Positions 1 to 9,680 are shown, counted from the stretch's first letter. The stretch: DNA of 64,000 nt from Pyxicephalus adspersus (GCF_032062135.1 NC_092868.1:47835626-47899625); one strand, 5' to 3'. Notes: generated by a model not told the origin, from the letters alone. A program made the numbers and translations.

Positions 1-285
1 CTGAATCTATTCTCCCTTGAGAAGAGACGTATAAGGGGGGATATGATCACCCTGTAAAAATATATAAATGGTCCATATAGAGAACTCTCTTCCCCATTAT
101 TCACTGTAAGATCATTACAAAGAACAAGAGGGTGCTCTTTGTGTCTGGAGGAAAAGAAGTTTAAGCTCTGGATAAGGAAGGGATTCTTCACTGTAAGGTC
201 TGTGAAAATGTGGAATCGGCTCCCTCAGGAAGTATTTTCAGCAACTACTATAGATTGCTTTAATAAAAAGCTGGATGATTTCTAG
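1..285 (+). pseudogene. C-terminal end of a non-LTR retrotransposon ORF2 (CR1/L2-like)
   Basis: Frame 1 gives about 94 codons up to the TAG at 283-285, broken by one in-frame TAA at 55-57. The peptide has the usual end of CR1/L2-type reverse-transcriptase proteins: LEKRRIRGDMI near residue 6, then RTRGCS, then VKMWNRLPQEV, and a closing FNKKLDDF. In intact elements this is the tail after the RT domain of ORF2, which carries out target-primed reverse transcription. The window starts inside the element, so the endonuclease and RT core lie upstream, if they survive at all. The stop and the truncation make it a dead fragment. Clade assignment is from motif recall only; Rex/Babar-type LINEs have similar ends. 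Confidence 0.75.
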
Positions 286-535
286 AAGCACAGAATATAA
301 CTGGGGATTAAGGCTTTAAAGTAAAAATAACAGTGACTGTTGGTCCAGGTAACATCGGATTGTCTCATGGAATTAAGGTTTTTTTTCCCTGTTGAAGCTA
401 ATTGTACCAGGGTTTTTTTTTTCTTCCTGTGGACCAACTATGTCTTTTAGGGTTTTATTTGTGGGATATGTTTATTTCCCTAGTGGTTGAACTTCATAGA
501 ACTATGTCTTGTTTCAACCTGACTTACTATGTAAC
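286..535 (+). mobile_element. 3' UTR of the CR1/L2-like LINE at the left edge
   Basis: The sequence follows the ORF2 tail directly. It holds the spaced phrases typical of this LINE 3' UTR: GAATTAAGGTTTTTTTTCCC, GCTAATTGTACCAGGG, CTTCCTGTGGACCAACTATG, then GGTTGAACT and TTTCAACCTGACTTACTATG. A second, older copy of the same region is at 14,925-15,120. No clear target-site duplication can be placed because the 5' end is outside the window. Confidence 0.7.
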
Positions 536-1072
536 GATAATATTGAAGTGAAAGCCCCTTTGTGGGAAGTCTTTGTTAATGTTAAACTCACAGCTCTGGT
601 CCTGGACCATTACAAGAAATTTCTAAATATTTGGGAGCCATGGATTAAGTTTTCATCCCGTGGATTATTTGATGCTATGTTATTGAGATGATGTCCCGGG
701 GTGGATTTGTTGTGAATGCTTCCACTACCCATATATCAGGGTGGAGTGATGGAGGAACTTTTCCCTTTGACCTACCTGCCTCCCCCGACTCTCCCACCTT
801 CTCTTTCAGTTGATCTTTTATTTATTTTTTTTTCTCCCTAATGCTCTCCCTCTTTTCTGGGGGTTCCCTGGAAGTTCATGGTCAAACTTTAGCAGTATTA
901 ATGTTTGAATTGCCTTTGTATTTTATATTCCTATTTTTACTGGTTCCTATTTATAGTCCTGTATTTTCATGTACTTATGTTTCTTATTGCATTATGCTCT
1001 TTTGTACAGATGTGTCATGTACTGTTCTCCTACAAACATTTCCAATAAAATACTTGTAAAAGAACAAAAGAT
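536..1072 (+). mobile_element. probable L1-like LINE 3' end (ORF2 tail plus 3' UTR)
   Basis: An open stretch ending at 691 contains HYKKFLNIWEPWIKF, which resembles the closing residues of frog L1-type ORF2 proteins (a W-x-PW motif near the end). It is followed by about 380 bases of pyrimidine-rich, T-rich sequence and an AATAAAA signal near 1,044. That matches the structure of an L1 3' UTR. The minus-strand L1-like remnant at 57.0-58.3 kb has a similar pyrimidine-rich tail. Family assignment is inference; the fragment is short. Confidence 0.4.
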
Positions 1073-1425
1073 ATTCACATTCTATCATATGTTTAAAAAA
1101 ATAAATAAAACAAAAATGGATTATTCCTCATTTCACAAGTAAGAGGGTAAAGCCATGCAAAGAATTCCCTTATGCTCCAAAATCCAAACGTGTAAATATA
1201 ACCAAAAAATATAGAGACATTTATCATCAGTGCAAGGTATGGAAACCAAGACTTCCATGGAGAAGAACTTGGTATAAATGACCGTATAAGCATCTAGGTG
1301 ATGGTGAGAAGGGACTAAAGGAATTAAAAGTCCTGCAACCAATTCAATACATTGCAGAGAAACGGTACTCATAGACAAAGTATTCACATATATCATTGTA
1401 CCACATAAATAAACCTGTATGGGCA

Positions 1426-1762
1426 TATTATTATTATTATACAGTATTTATATAGCGCCATCATATTACACAGTGCTGTACAGAGTCCATAGTTATGTCA
1501 CTAACTGTCCCTCAAAGGAGCTCACAATCTAATGTCCCTACTATAGTCATATGTTAATAATGTAGTCTAGGGTCAATTGTTAGGAAGAAGCCAATGAACC
1601 TAACCGCATGTTTTTGGGATGTGGGAGGAAACCGGAGTAACCCCACGCAGACACGGGGAAAACCTGCAAACTCCATGCAGATAGTGTCCTGGCTGGGATT
1701 CAAACCTAGGACCTAGCGCTGCAAAGGCCAAAGTGCTAACCCCTGAGCCACCATGCTGCCCA
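1426..1762 (-). mobile_element. SINE-A, near full length
   Basis: On the minus strand it reads GGTGGCTCAGGGGTTAGCAC (A-box-like) and GGTTTGAATCCCAGCC (B-box-like), so the head is tRNA-related. Then come a conserved middle (CTATCTGCATGGAGTTTGCA; ACTCCGGTTTCCTCCCACAT), GACATTAGATTGTGAGCTCC, and the tail CTGTGTAATATGATGGCGC ending in (AAT)n. Further copies of the same family are at 2,958, 9,715, 14,421, 17,718, 23,056 and 24,126. The middle resembles a module also seen in fish SINEs (recalled, not searched). Confidence 0.8.
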
Positions 1763-1920
1763 CCTTGCTACCTTATGACATGTGGATACCTTCTGTTACA
1801 TATTAGGTAAACCATTTTATTCAGTGTGAAATATATGGAATATATGGAATAATATATGGAATAATAAAGAATTTCATGCACAATGAGTCCTATTAGTAGT
1901 GTTTGCACAAATAAATGCAT

Positions 1921-2122
1921 TGGGCCTGATTTATGAAAGCCCCCCAAGGCTGGGGAGGATACACAGGATTCCAGTAAACCTGGAATTGATTTTTCATTTA
2001 GCTATTTTTAGCAAATGTTTTCAGTTCTGGACCAGATCCATTCCAGGTTTGCTGGATCACCCAGCTTCACTGCTGAAAGTGTATCATCTCCAGCCTTGGG
2101 GAGCTTTCCTAAAACAGGCCCA
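1921..2122. mobile_element. foldback MITE, family C
   Basis: Long inverted arms meet in a short centre. The left arm starts TGGGCCTGATTTATGAAAGC and the right arm ends CTTTCCTAAAACAGGCCCA. Each arm carries the subterminal phrases AAGGCTGGGGAGGATACAC and GATCACCCAGCTTCACTG or their complements. The left arm has lost part of the CAGTGAAGCTGGGTGATCC block. There is no coding capacity. The terminal 15-20 bases are shared with copies at 4,340, 10,198, 16,139, 34,331, 42,297 and 45,238. The transposase superfamily is not decided. Confidence 0.75.
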
Positions 2123-2426
2123 CTATGTGAAAATCCATCTGTCTCAATAGAGCTTATGTATAAATTACTTGTGTTTTAGAACAATCCTAACCACAGGAGC
2201 ACATGGACCTCTCCATGCCAAACTCCTGGACTAAATAATTTAACAAAATATATAGACATAAAAATGTAGTAACAATGTCTAAGCAAAAACACATCACTAT
2301 TACATCAACATATACATCAATATATACATTTTGTATATTAAATGTTATCATTTCTAAAAATGTAATCCTGAGATCATATCTAGTCAAAGATCTAACCGTG
2401 TGACTATTGTCAGATATCATCATTTT

Positions 2427-2957
2427 GGGCTCTATTTATAAAACAAGGTATCTGAGACTTCCTCAAAATTTCCCTGGTGGGAATTTATTACTGCTACTGA
2501 AACACATGCTTCTCTTGACAGCTGTGCACTTTTATAATTGACCACTAGGTGGCATAACGACTCATTGTTTTAATAGGCACTGAAATGAGAAGGACAGAGA
2601 GATTGCAGCAACTAGTAGCTTGTGTTAAATTGACAAGGGAATAATTTATAAATACACCCCATGGACTTAAAAGATTCCCACGAAGAATATTTAGGAAGAA
2701 TGGAAGATTTAATATTTTATATATAGAGCCCTTTGTGTCTATTTTGCCAAAAATATCTACTTTGTAATATTATAATCTATCAGTTTATATTTTAAATACA
2801 TTATGGGCTTTCTTTGTAAATTATTCCCTTGTGAATTTGTCTAAAATTTGCTGACAGATAGTCGAATCTCTCTGCACTTCTCATTTCAGCTCCTAATAAA
2901 ACAATGACTCGTTCTACCACCTAGTATTCAATCTCAAAAGTGCACAGTCGACACATC
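2427..2957. repeat. large foldback with about 140-bp arms (family D)
   Basis: Bases 2,521-2,660 are repeated in reverse complement at 2,800-2,950. Shared words include GTGCACTTTT, ACTAGGTGG, CGACTCATTGTTTTA/CGAGTCATTGTTTTA, GCTGAAATGAGAAG and ACAAGGGAATAATTTA. The two arms differ at many positions, so the foldback is old. It is preceded at 2,427 by GGGCTCTATTTATAAAAC, which recurs at 4,147 and, changed, at 59,884. The right side abuts a SINE-A. Confidence 0.65.
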
Positions 2958-3290
2958 AGTATATTATTATTATTATTACACAGTATTTACATAGCGCCAT
3001 CATATTACGCAGCGCTGTACAAAGTTCATAGTCATGTCACTAGTTGTCCCTCAAAGGAGCTCACAATCTAATGTCCCTACCATAGTCGTATGTCATTAAC
3101 ACATTATAAGGTCAATATGGGGGGGAAGCCGATTAACCTAACTACATGTTTTTGGGATGGAAACCGGAATACCCGGAGGAAACCATGCAAACATAGGGAG
3201 AACCTGCAAACTCCATGCAGATAGTGTCCTGGCTGAGATTCCAACCTGGGACCTAGTGATGAAAAGGCCTAACCTGTAAGCCACCGTATT
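2958..3290 (-). mobile_element. SINE-A
   Basis: It has the same order as the copy at 1,426: an (ATT)n end, ATAGCGCCATCATATTACGC, GGAGCTCACAATCTAATGTC, CTGCAAACTCCATGCAGATA, then a degraded A/B-box head ending near GTAAGCCACCG. It sits directly against the foldback at 2,427-2,957 and may have inserted into its right flank. Confidence 0.75.
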
Positions 3291-4146
3291 ATAGTTAATA
3301 TTTTTGTTTATTTATAATATTATTATTATTATATTCCGGTGCTGATGATGCTTTTATTATATATTTTGTATTATATATTTTATATTTCTTATTACATATT
3401 TTATATTTTTTTATTAAGAAGTTTTGTATGATAAATAAATAAATATCAACTTTTGTAAGAAATAACTTCTAAGCTGTTTTCATAAAATACATCTTTCTGG
3501 ATGGCACCATTTCTTTATAAGGCAAAACCTTCTAGTCTATCCCATTATTGTGATTTTTAGTTGGAATACTTTCTTAAGAGAAAATTAAGATCTTTCCAAC
3601 ATATTTTTAGTTCTACAGATTTAGTTTAAAAAACTTTTTGGTAAAGCAGGCCGTTATTTCAGAGATTTTCACAACAAGCCAAAGACTTAGGAGGTAAAAA
3701 AGGCTTCTTCCTTTGAGGTCGGTTTTATGTTCTTTGAAAAAGACAATTTTCCGAATCCTACATAATTCTTCACATAGATCACTGTCTGACACAGAATAGC
3801 AGAGATTTCCCTCAGGATCTTATCGCGGTGATTGAAAATGTCATTGCAAAATTAAATTGATATATCAAGTCATAATAGTAACACTTTTTACAACTCTGTT
3901 ATTTTCATGTCGGCAACCGAGGAAACGATGGAGAAAGGGAAGAAAAGAAAGAACATTTATATACTTCAATTAAAGGAAATCCTGTGATCTTAAGAGGACA
4001 ATAGAACAAAAAAATTAATTAAGTGCTCACACATCAGTAACTAGAATCAATGCAATTTATTTTATATATTTTTCTTTTTTTTAATTTTCTTTGTAATTTT
4101 TACTTTCTAAACTTTGTTAAAAAGTATATGTCGTGCTGATCCCAGA
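3291..4146. other. AT-rich low-complexity stretch, then sequence with no recognised feature
   Basis: 3,291-3,440 is dominated by TATTA/TTTATATTTT words. After that, to 4,146, I see ordinary AT-rich sequence with no open frame, repeat family or RNA signature that I recognise. Confidence 0.5.
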
Positions 4147-4215
4147 GCTCTATTTATAAAACAGAGAATCTGACATTCTCTCAAACTGTTTTACAGGTTC
4201 CCTGTTTTAAAATAA
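4147..4215. repeat. family D terminal fragment
   Basis: GAGCTCTATTTATAAAACAG followed by GAATCTGACATTCTCTCAAA matches the ends of the family D elements at 2,427 and 59,884. Only one end is visible. Confidence 0.45.
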
Positions 4216-4339
4216 CGCCCATAGACTTGACACTGTAGAGTGGTTGGCACAACAACACAAAGGCACTGACAGCAATAAAATCATTGCCAAAAATTGTAAG
4301 CCTTCCAATTGTTTTGAAATGGAATCAGGATTTGTGCAA

Positions 4340-4547
4340 TGGGCCTGATTTAATAAAGTTCTCGAAGGCTGGAGAGGATACACTTTTATCAGTGAAGCCG
4401 GGGGATCCAGGAAACCTGGAATGGATCTGGTCCAGGATTCAAAACATTTGCTAGCAAATAGCAAATGACTTTGAAGAAATCTGTTACAATTTCACTAATG
4501 AAAGTGTATCCTCTCTAGCCTTGGATAGCTTTAATAAATCAGGCCTG
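4340..4547. mobile_element. foldback MITE, family C
   Basis: The left arm runs from TGGGCCTGATTTAATAAAG through GGCTGGAGAGGATACAC and GAATGGATCTGGTCCAGG-type words. The right arm ends CTTTAATAAATCAGGCCTGA. The centre holds AACATTTGCTAGCAAATAGC. The right arm has lost its GGTTTGCTGGATCACCC block. Confidence 0.75.
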
Positions 4548-4574
4548 ATATGTATATGTAATGTCATCTGCCAG

Positions 4575-4720
4575 CAGGTGCACCTTTGCTTTGGGAGGAG
4601 CAGTGGTCTCTCTGCAAAGATCGGTAACACCCCCTGCCGAGTCAAACCTATAGCTGTGCAGTCAAAAATGCCTATGCTCCCTGCTGATTGGAGAGCTCTG
4701 GATTTCTGATTTAGCAGGTG
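4575..4720 (-). repeat. dispersed repeat Q, minus orientation
   Basis: The reverse complement shares ordered words with 21,890-22,030: CTCTCCAATCAGCAGG, a GACTCGGCAGGGGGTG-type block, and TGCAGAGAGACCACTGCT. It is non-coding. The family is known to me only from these two copies. Confidence 0.5.
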
Positions 4721-4799
4721 GCATGCCAGAATCAGTCTGAGAGACCAAGGACAAGGGAATGTATAAAATTTACCCATAAATTAATATTTGGAAAGAGAA

Positions 4800-5036
4800 C
4801 TCCTTAAAACTGGTGGCCATTATGAAGAATGCTTCTTTGAATGGTGGCTAGTGGGAAATAACTCCCGTTACATTGGTAGACTTTGGGAAGAATGCACTCC
4901 CTTATTTCTGGTTAGAGGGAATAATACCCTATACATTTGTTGTCAATAGAAGAAATGCCCCTTCATTTGTGGTCAGTGGGTAGAATGGCCGCTTACATTG
5001 GTGGTTAGTTGTGGTTAGAGGAAACATACCACTTTC
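4800..5036. repeat. degenerate 31-bp minisatellite resembling the interior of hAT-E
   Basis: There are about seven diverged units of the form GGTGGTCAGTGGGAAGAATG-(CCCTTACATT). hAT-E copies carry the same module twice (for example 11,698-11,765). The upstream AGAGAACTCCTTAAAAC looks like the adjacent hAT-E border. The array is therefore best read as internal expansion of a hAT-E copy; this is an inference from shared wording. Confidence 0.55.
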
Positions 5037-5192
5037 TAGTGAAGTAGGGCGATAGTTGTCTTTACCTGGCTTAGAGACTGAGACTATGAATGTACACGAA
5101 GGGGCAGCTGAATTCTTATCATCTTTTTAGGTAGGGAGAGAAACTAACATCTTTGTAGGCTTCATATTATTAATGGATTAAGCCATTTTCTG

Positions 5193-6276
5193 GATTTTCT
5201 GGGTGGCTTTTTGGGTAGACCAATTTGAGGAGCTAGTGATGGATTGGTCTGGGTAACCAAGAGAACTTTTTGATTAATTAAAAATATTATCATAAGGGTA
5301 TAAAGAATACTCAATATTAGGGATTATAAGGAGTTATAAATTCATAAAAGATTTTCTCGATGGTTTCTTGGGTAAACAAGTGTTAGGGAATGGTTGGTTG
5401 GCCTGGGTGACCAAAAGAGCTTTTTGCTTACGGTACTTAAAAATATTATCCTAAGGGTATTGAAAAGCGATAAAGGGTCACAAAAGATTTCCTGAATGGC
5501 TTCTTGGGTAGACAGATATGAAGACATAATGGTGGGTTGGTCTAGGTGACCAAGAGAATTGTTTGCTTACTTAAAAAATGCTTGAGAGGATAAAAAAGAT
5601 ATAAAAGGAAATAAAGCCATAAAAGATTTTCTGGATGGCTTCTTGGGTGGACAAATGTGAAGGCATAGTGATGGGTTGGTCTGGATCACCAAGATAACTT
5701 TGTGCTTACTTAAAAATATTTTGCTGAGTTTATGGAGAAGGGATATAAGGTCACAAAAGATTATTTGGTTGACTTCTTGGGTGGATCAATGTGAGGAGAT
5801 GGTGGTGGGTTGGTCTGGGTGACCAAGATAACTTTTTGGTCACTTAAAATTATAGCTTGAAGGTATGGAGAAGGGATATAAGGTCATAAAGGACTTTTCT
5901 GCATGGCTTCTTCGGTAGACAAATATGAAGACATATTGGTGGTTTGGTCTAGGTGTTCAAGAGAACTCTTTGCTTACTTATAAAAATGCTGTTATAAGGG
6001 GAAAAAAAAGATATAGGACCATAAAAGCTTTTCTCAATGGCTTCTTGGGTAGACATATTGGTGGGTTGGTCTAGGTAAGAGAACTTTGTACTTACTTAAA
6101 AATAATATCCTGAGGGTATGGAGAAGAGATATGAGGTCACAAAAAAGTTTTGGGTGGCTTCTTGGGTAGACAAATGTGAAGACATATTGGTATTTAGTCT
6201 GGATGACCAAGAGAACTGTTTGGTTACCTAAAAAATGCTTATTGAGGCTAGGAAGTAGGGATGAAAGGTGATAAAA
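5193..6276. repeat. minisatellite, eight units of about 135 bp
   Basis: Units start at about 5193, 5350, 5486, 5625, 5759, 5891, 6027 and 6147. Each has GATTTTCTGGATGGCTTCTT, GGGTAGACAAATGTGAAG, GGTGGGTTGGTCTGGGTGAC, CAAGAGAACT and ends AGGTCATAAAA. Unit lengths run from about 120 to 157 bases and the copies are clearly diverged, so this is an old array. It is not coding in any shared frame. Confidence 0.85.
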
Positions 6277-6951
6277 TGTTGAATACAATTGGCAATGTTA
6301 AGAATTGGTGATCATCATGTGATTCATTGTGTGCTTCCCCTTTTGCTGAACTTCTACTAAACTTGTCAATGTGCATTCTCCCATTATTTCCAAAATCATA
6401 AACATTCAATCTAAGCCTCTTTACTAACTCAATTTTTTCTTAACACGAACCTCAAGGCTTATGTAATATAAAAGGAACCTTCCATCTGTCTAATCTTTTG
6501 TGTTGAATTCCCAAATAAAGAAGAAAGAAAATGAACATGAGCTTATAAAGGCTCTGGGGGTCTTCTGAAGCATGCAGCGAAACCTCAAAACGCTTTTTTC
6601 TTCCTCATGAGCGTCCTAATCAATCACGTGTATCAGCCTCATAATCAGGATCAGCTTTGTCTCCAAACAAATTACTAGCATCCGGTTCCTCATCATTAAT
6701 CGGGAGAAGCATTGTCTTTCAGCAAATTACCAAAATTCATTTTATTTCTACCCGTGGCGTCAGGGTAGATAGCGCACACATGTCACTGTGGCGAGATTAC
6801 GTTACATCTAATAGATGTCAGCACTGGGGTATACTGACTTATTCTTATTGTTACTATTGGGAAATAAAACATTGCCTATTCCCATCTTTACTGCATCTTT
6901 ATTATAGATGTAATGGACAAATGACTCCAGGGACATGGAGAGAATACAGAC
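6277..6951. other. no recognised feature
   Basis: Unique-looking AT-rich sequence. A 111-codon open frame (6,657-6,992) runs into the hAT-E copy and shows no family motif, so it is not called as a gene. GAAGCATGCAGCGAAACC near 6,567 faintly recalls the stem-loop motif described at 25,907 but is too degraded to call. Confidence 0.4.
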
Positions 6952-7219
6952 CAGTCTTTCTCAACATTTTTAACGTGGAACCCTTAGAATAATTAGGGGA
7001 ACCCCTGCTTTAATTACTATATACACAGCTCACACTATAATAGCCTTGGGGTCAGTGGAAAACATGTTTTTCATATTGCTGGCCTTTGGGAAGAATGTCA
7101 CCCTTACAGATAGCCAAAAAGTTCATTGGTGTTACCTAAACCGACCTGAGAGTCACAAACTGCTCATTGATCAAGGAACACCCAGCAACCTCTGGAGGAA
7201 TCCTGGTTGTGAAACACTG
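6952..7219 (-). mobile_element. hAT-E non-autonomous element
   Basis: The ends are CAGTCTTTCTCAAC and, inverted, CAGTGTTTCACAAC, the CAGxxTTTCTCAACC-type terminal repeat common in hAT MITEs. The interior has GGCCTTTGGGAAGAATGTCA, CCCTTACAG, AAAAAGTTCATTGGTGT and GACCTGAGAGTCACAAACTG, as in the copies at 11,227, 37,050, 44,921, 46,872 and 50,845. No transposase is present. I could not find a matching 8-bp target duplication here. Confidence 0.75.
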
Positions 7220-7257
7220 CTCCATATTGTTAAAGTAATTTAACAATATGGAGCAGT
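7216..7257. repeat. perfect 19-bp hairpin with a 4-base loop
   Basis: ACTGCTCCATATTGTTAAA (7,216-7,234) is followed by GTAA and its exact reverse complement (7,239-7,257). It overlaps the right end of the hAT-E copy and its flank. It is not a terminator context: there is no gene upstream. Confidence 0.9.
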
Positions 7258-7394
7258 AATTTTCAAATCCATGAAATCCACGAAAACCTTGCCTGTCCGG
7301 CACTTACTATACATCAGACGTCCCTGTCTATCAGCTGGAGGGCTTCTCCCTGTCAGCTCCAAACCAAGCTTTCAGCAACCTTCTACTCACTTTT

Positions 7395-7715
7395 GAGCTC
7401 ACTCACCCAGACTGACTTTCTGAGTCTCTCCGCCTAGCTCCCTCACAGACCGACTGTCTGTGTCTCCAGCAGAGCTCACTCACACAGTCCACCTGTCTGT
7501 GTCTCTAAACAGAGCTCTCTCACACAGTCCACCTGTCTGTGTCTCCAAACAGAGCTCAACTCCCACAGACCCCTGTCTGTGTCTCCAAACAGAGCTCAAC
7601 TCCCACAGACCCCTGCCTGTGTCTCCAAACTGAGCTCAACTCCCACAGACCCCTGTCTGTGTCTCCAAACAGAGCTCAACTCACAAAGACCCCTGTCTGT
7701 GTCTCTCCAAGCGAG
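7395..7715. repeat. 40-bp minisatellite, about eight units
   Basis: GAGCTC marks the unit starts, exactly 40 bases apart at 7472, 7512, 7552, 7592, 7632 and 7672, with two degraded units before them. The unit continues CCCACAGACCCCTGTCTGTG and TCTCCAAACA. The central units are nearly identical, so homogenisation is recent. Open frames through it on both strands are a by-product of the period. Confidence 0.9.
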
Positions 7716-7800
7716 GAATCTTGAGCAAATATATCTCATAGGAGAGGAATCTTGGGAAAATATATCTCCCTTCCACCTCCAATCTTGCCTTGGTGTCACA

Positions 7801-7978
7801 GTATGTATGTATGTATGTATGTATGTGATCACTTGGAAACGCACCGACACATTTCAACTAAACTTGCTAGACATATGACTCAGACTCATGTGTGAGTGCA
7901 CCGCTGATCTTTGTGCAGCGCTGTTGTATGTATGTCAGAGCTATTTTTGCATGTATGTATGTATGTATGTGTGTATGT
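7801..7978. repeat. (TATG)n microsatellites
   Basis: GTAT repeats run at 7,801-7,827 and again at 7,951-7,978, with a partial run at 7,925-7,935. Confidence 0.9.
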
Positions 7979-8571
7979 TTTGCTCAGTGACAATGTGTTT
8001 TTTGCTTAGATACTTGTTTTGGGCTCTTTTACAATTTTCCGGCCTGTAATAATGCTATCGAGAAAATTTAAGGCAATTGGCCGAGTGCAATCAAAGACAA
8101 AAAAATGAAACCACACCTTGGACAAGAAAATCACTATAGTTTTATTTGATTCCTTTTCCTGTATAGTATAGGATTGCAATAAATAAATACTTGGACAACG
8201 CTGGGTAGTTAGCTAGTCTCTTTATATCTGCAGCTTTCTTTAAAATAAATGATCCTGCTATATAGATCACTGTACAGGCACTTCAGGAAATTCTGTGACA
8301 ATGCTCTGTCTTCATTTTCTAATTGTTCACCCATGTTGTCACCTACTCAAATGTGCCCCTAGTGGAGGTTAGAAGGAACACATTGCGAACTGTAACCTTA
8401 CTTTTTTGGCCCCTTTGGGTGCCATTGGCATAAGAGCAGAAATGTTGAACTTGCGGTTTGGATAAGATTTGTTTTGGTTTGTAAATGTGTTTAAATAAAA
8501 AAAAAAATGTGCTATAAATGCTAATTACTATATATTTTATCTTAATAATTTAGAGTATGTATTTCGATTGG
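7979..8571. other. no recognised feature
   Basis: AT-rich sequence without a supported gene or a repeat family that I can name. Confidence 0.4.
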
Positions 8572-8740
8572 TTTGAGGAAGCGGTCTTTCCGCGAAATGC
8601 GTCATTCATTTGAAATGTGACGAAGGGATACTTTATGTAAATGAACCATCCAAAAACTAATTTTTAGGATGTGTGATTGTGAGGTGTTTTATATATATTG
8701 GTTTTTTTTTAGTGTGTTTGCAATAATGAATAAAATTTTG
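8572..8740 (+). mobile_element. 3' end of an unnamed retroelement-like unit with stem-loop motif (H1)
   Basis: TTGAGGAAGCGGTCTTTCCG then CGAAATGCGT folds into a 4-bp GCGG/CCGC stem flanked by TTGAGGAA and GAAA. An AATAAA signal lies about 130 bases downstream (8,729-8,734). The same motif recurs at 25,907, 27,941 (minus) and 31,556 (minus), with a weaker form at 36,801. The recurrence and the poly(A) signal suggest a transcribed mobile element 3' end; the family is unknown to me. Confidence 0.45.
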
Positions 8741-9329
8741 TATGTTTCTATTTAGTATATAAGTTTTGGTTTTTGAATATGAAACAATAATTGTTCCTAA
8801 ATTACGGGTGTTTTTGGGGCACATATATATTCCTTCTTGTGTTTGATAACTAAAATTATTACAGTAGTGGAACCTCTACTATAGACGTATTTTAAGATGC
8901 TTAAAATCCAACAACGCCAAAGTGTCCAATTGCCCCATTTTGATTTGTTGGTTAGGTTTGGGTAGGCGATGGGTAGTGCACCATATTGCTTTGGAGGGGA
9001 CTCTAGGTGTTATTATGCATCAAGACATAAAATAATAGACCTGGAAAAATGTGACAATGCTTTTCCTGCAAGCAGCTCCGGTGTTGTCATACTTCAACAG
9101 GAAGTTCCTTTTGAAAAAAATGGCCCAGATAATTTTCTGTCCAAAAGTAAGTTTATACCAGGCAGCAATCCAGCAACACTGAATAGTAATAAACATAAAA
9201 TATTATTTCATTGCTTGGGCTTAGACACACTTTAACAAAAATATATTTTTTTTTCTCATCCCTTCATTTGTATGTAAAGAACCAAGCTAATGTGATATTT
9301 GTTTCACTGATATCATGAATAAAATATTC
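8741..9329. other. no recognised feature
   Basis: Contains an 88-codon open frame (8,969-9,235, plus) without recognisable motifs. Nothing else stands out. Confidence 0.35.
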
Positions 9330-9680
9330 TCTGACATTCTCTCACAGCAATTTCTTGTCTAGAGGAAAATCGACACACTTCAGAAACAAATCGTCTCAAA
9401 CGTGACGAGAAACCACACAACAAAGGATGGCAATCACTAATACCCCGTGCCGCCAGTCGAGAGCCCGTCAGCTGGGCCCTGAGAGAGCTGTCACTGTCAA
9501 GCTAAAAGTCGTTTTACAAAGCATAATAATATTGTCATCCTCACGGAGACAAAGTGCTGTTAGCCTGGATATTAATATATTCAGAGAGCTGAAATCACCG
9601 GTCTGCCTAATGTAGTGTCGGGAACACCAAAAGGATTTTGTATGAGTCACATTAAACTTTTAGGATTCATATTTCATAGA
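9330..9680. other. repeat-poor island, candidate conserved non-coding element
   Basis: High-complexity sequence without repeat families, with CAGCTGGGCCCTGAGAGAG, two TGTCA cores (CTGTCACTGTCAAGC), GGATATTAATATATTC and GAAATCACCGG. TGTCA and TAAT/GGATATTA cores are the kind bound by TALE and homeodomain factors, but such short words occur by chance. Two overlapping 60-62 codon frames have no motifs. Confidence 0.25.

Noticed and set aside
1426..1762. tRNA gene from A-box and B-box words in SINE-A heads
   Set aside because: The boxes continue into the SINE body and there is no complete cloverleaf; this is a tRNA-derived SINE.
5193..6276. CRISPR-like array
   Set aside because: Units of 120-157 bases are repeated along their whole length with no unique spacers.
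7216..7257. Rho-independent terminator
   Set aside because: No upstream gene, no T-run, and the sequence is eukaryotic.
7539..7878. Overlapping 61- and 99-codon frames with repeated cysteine-rich peptides
   Set aside because: They are a by-product of the 40-bp minisatellite being read in successive phases; the minus strand is open too.
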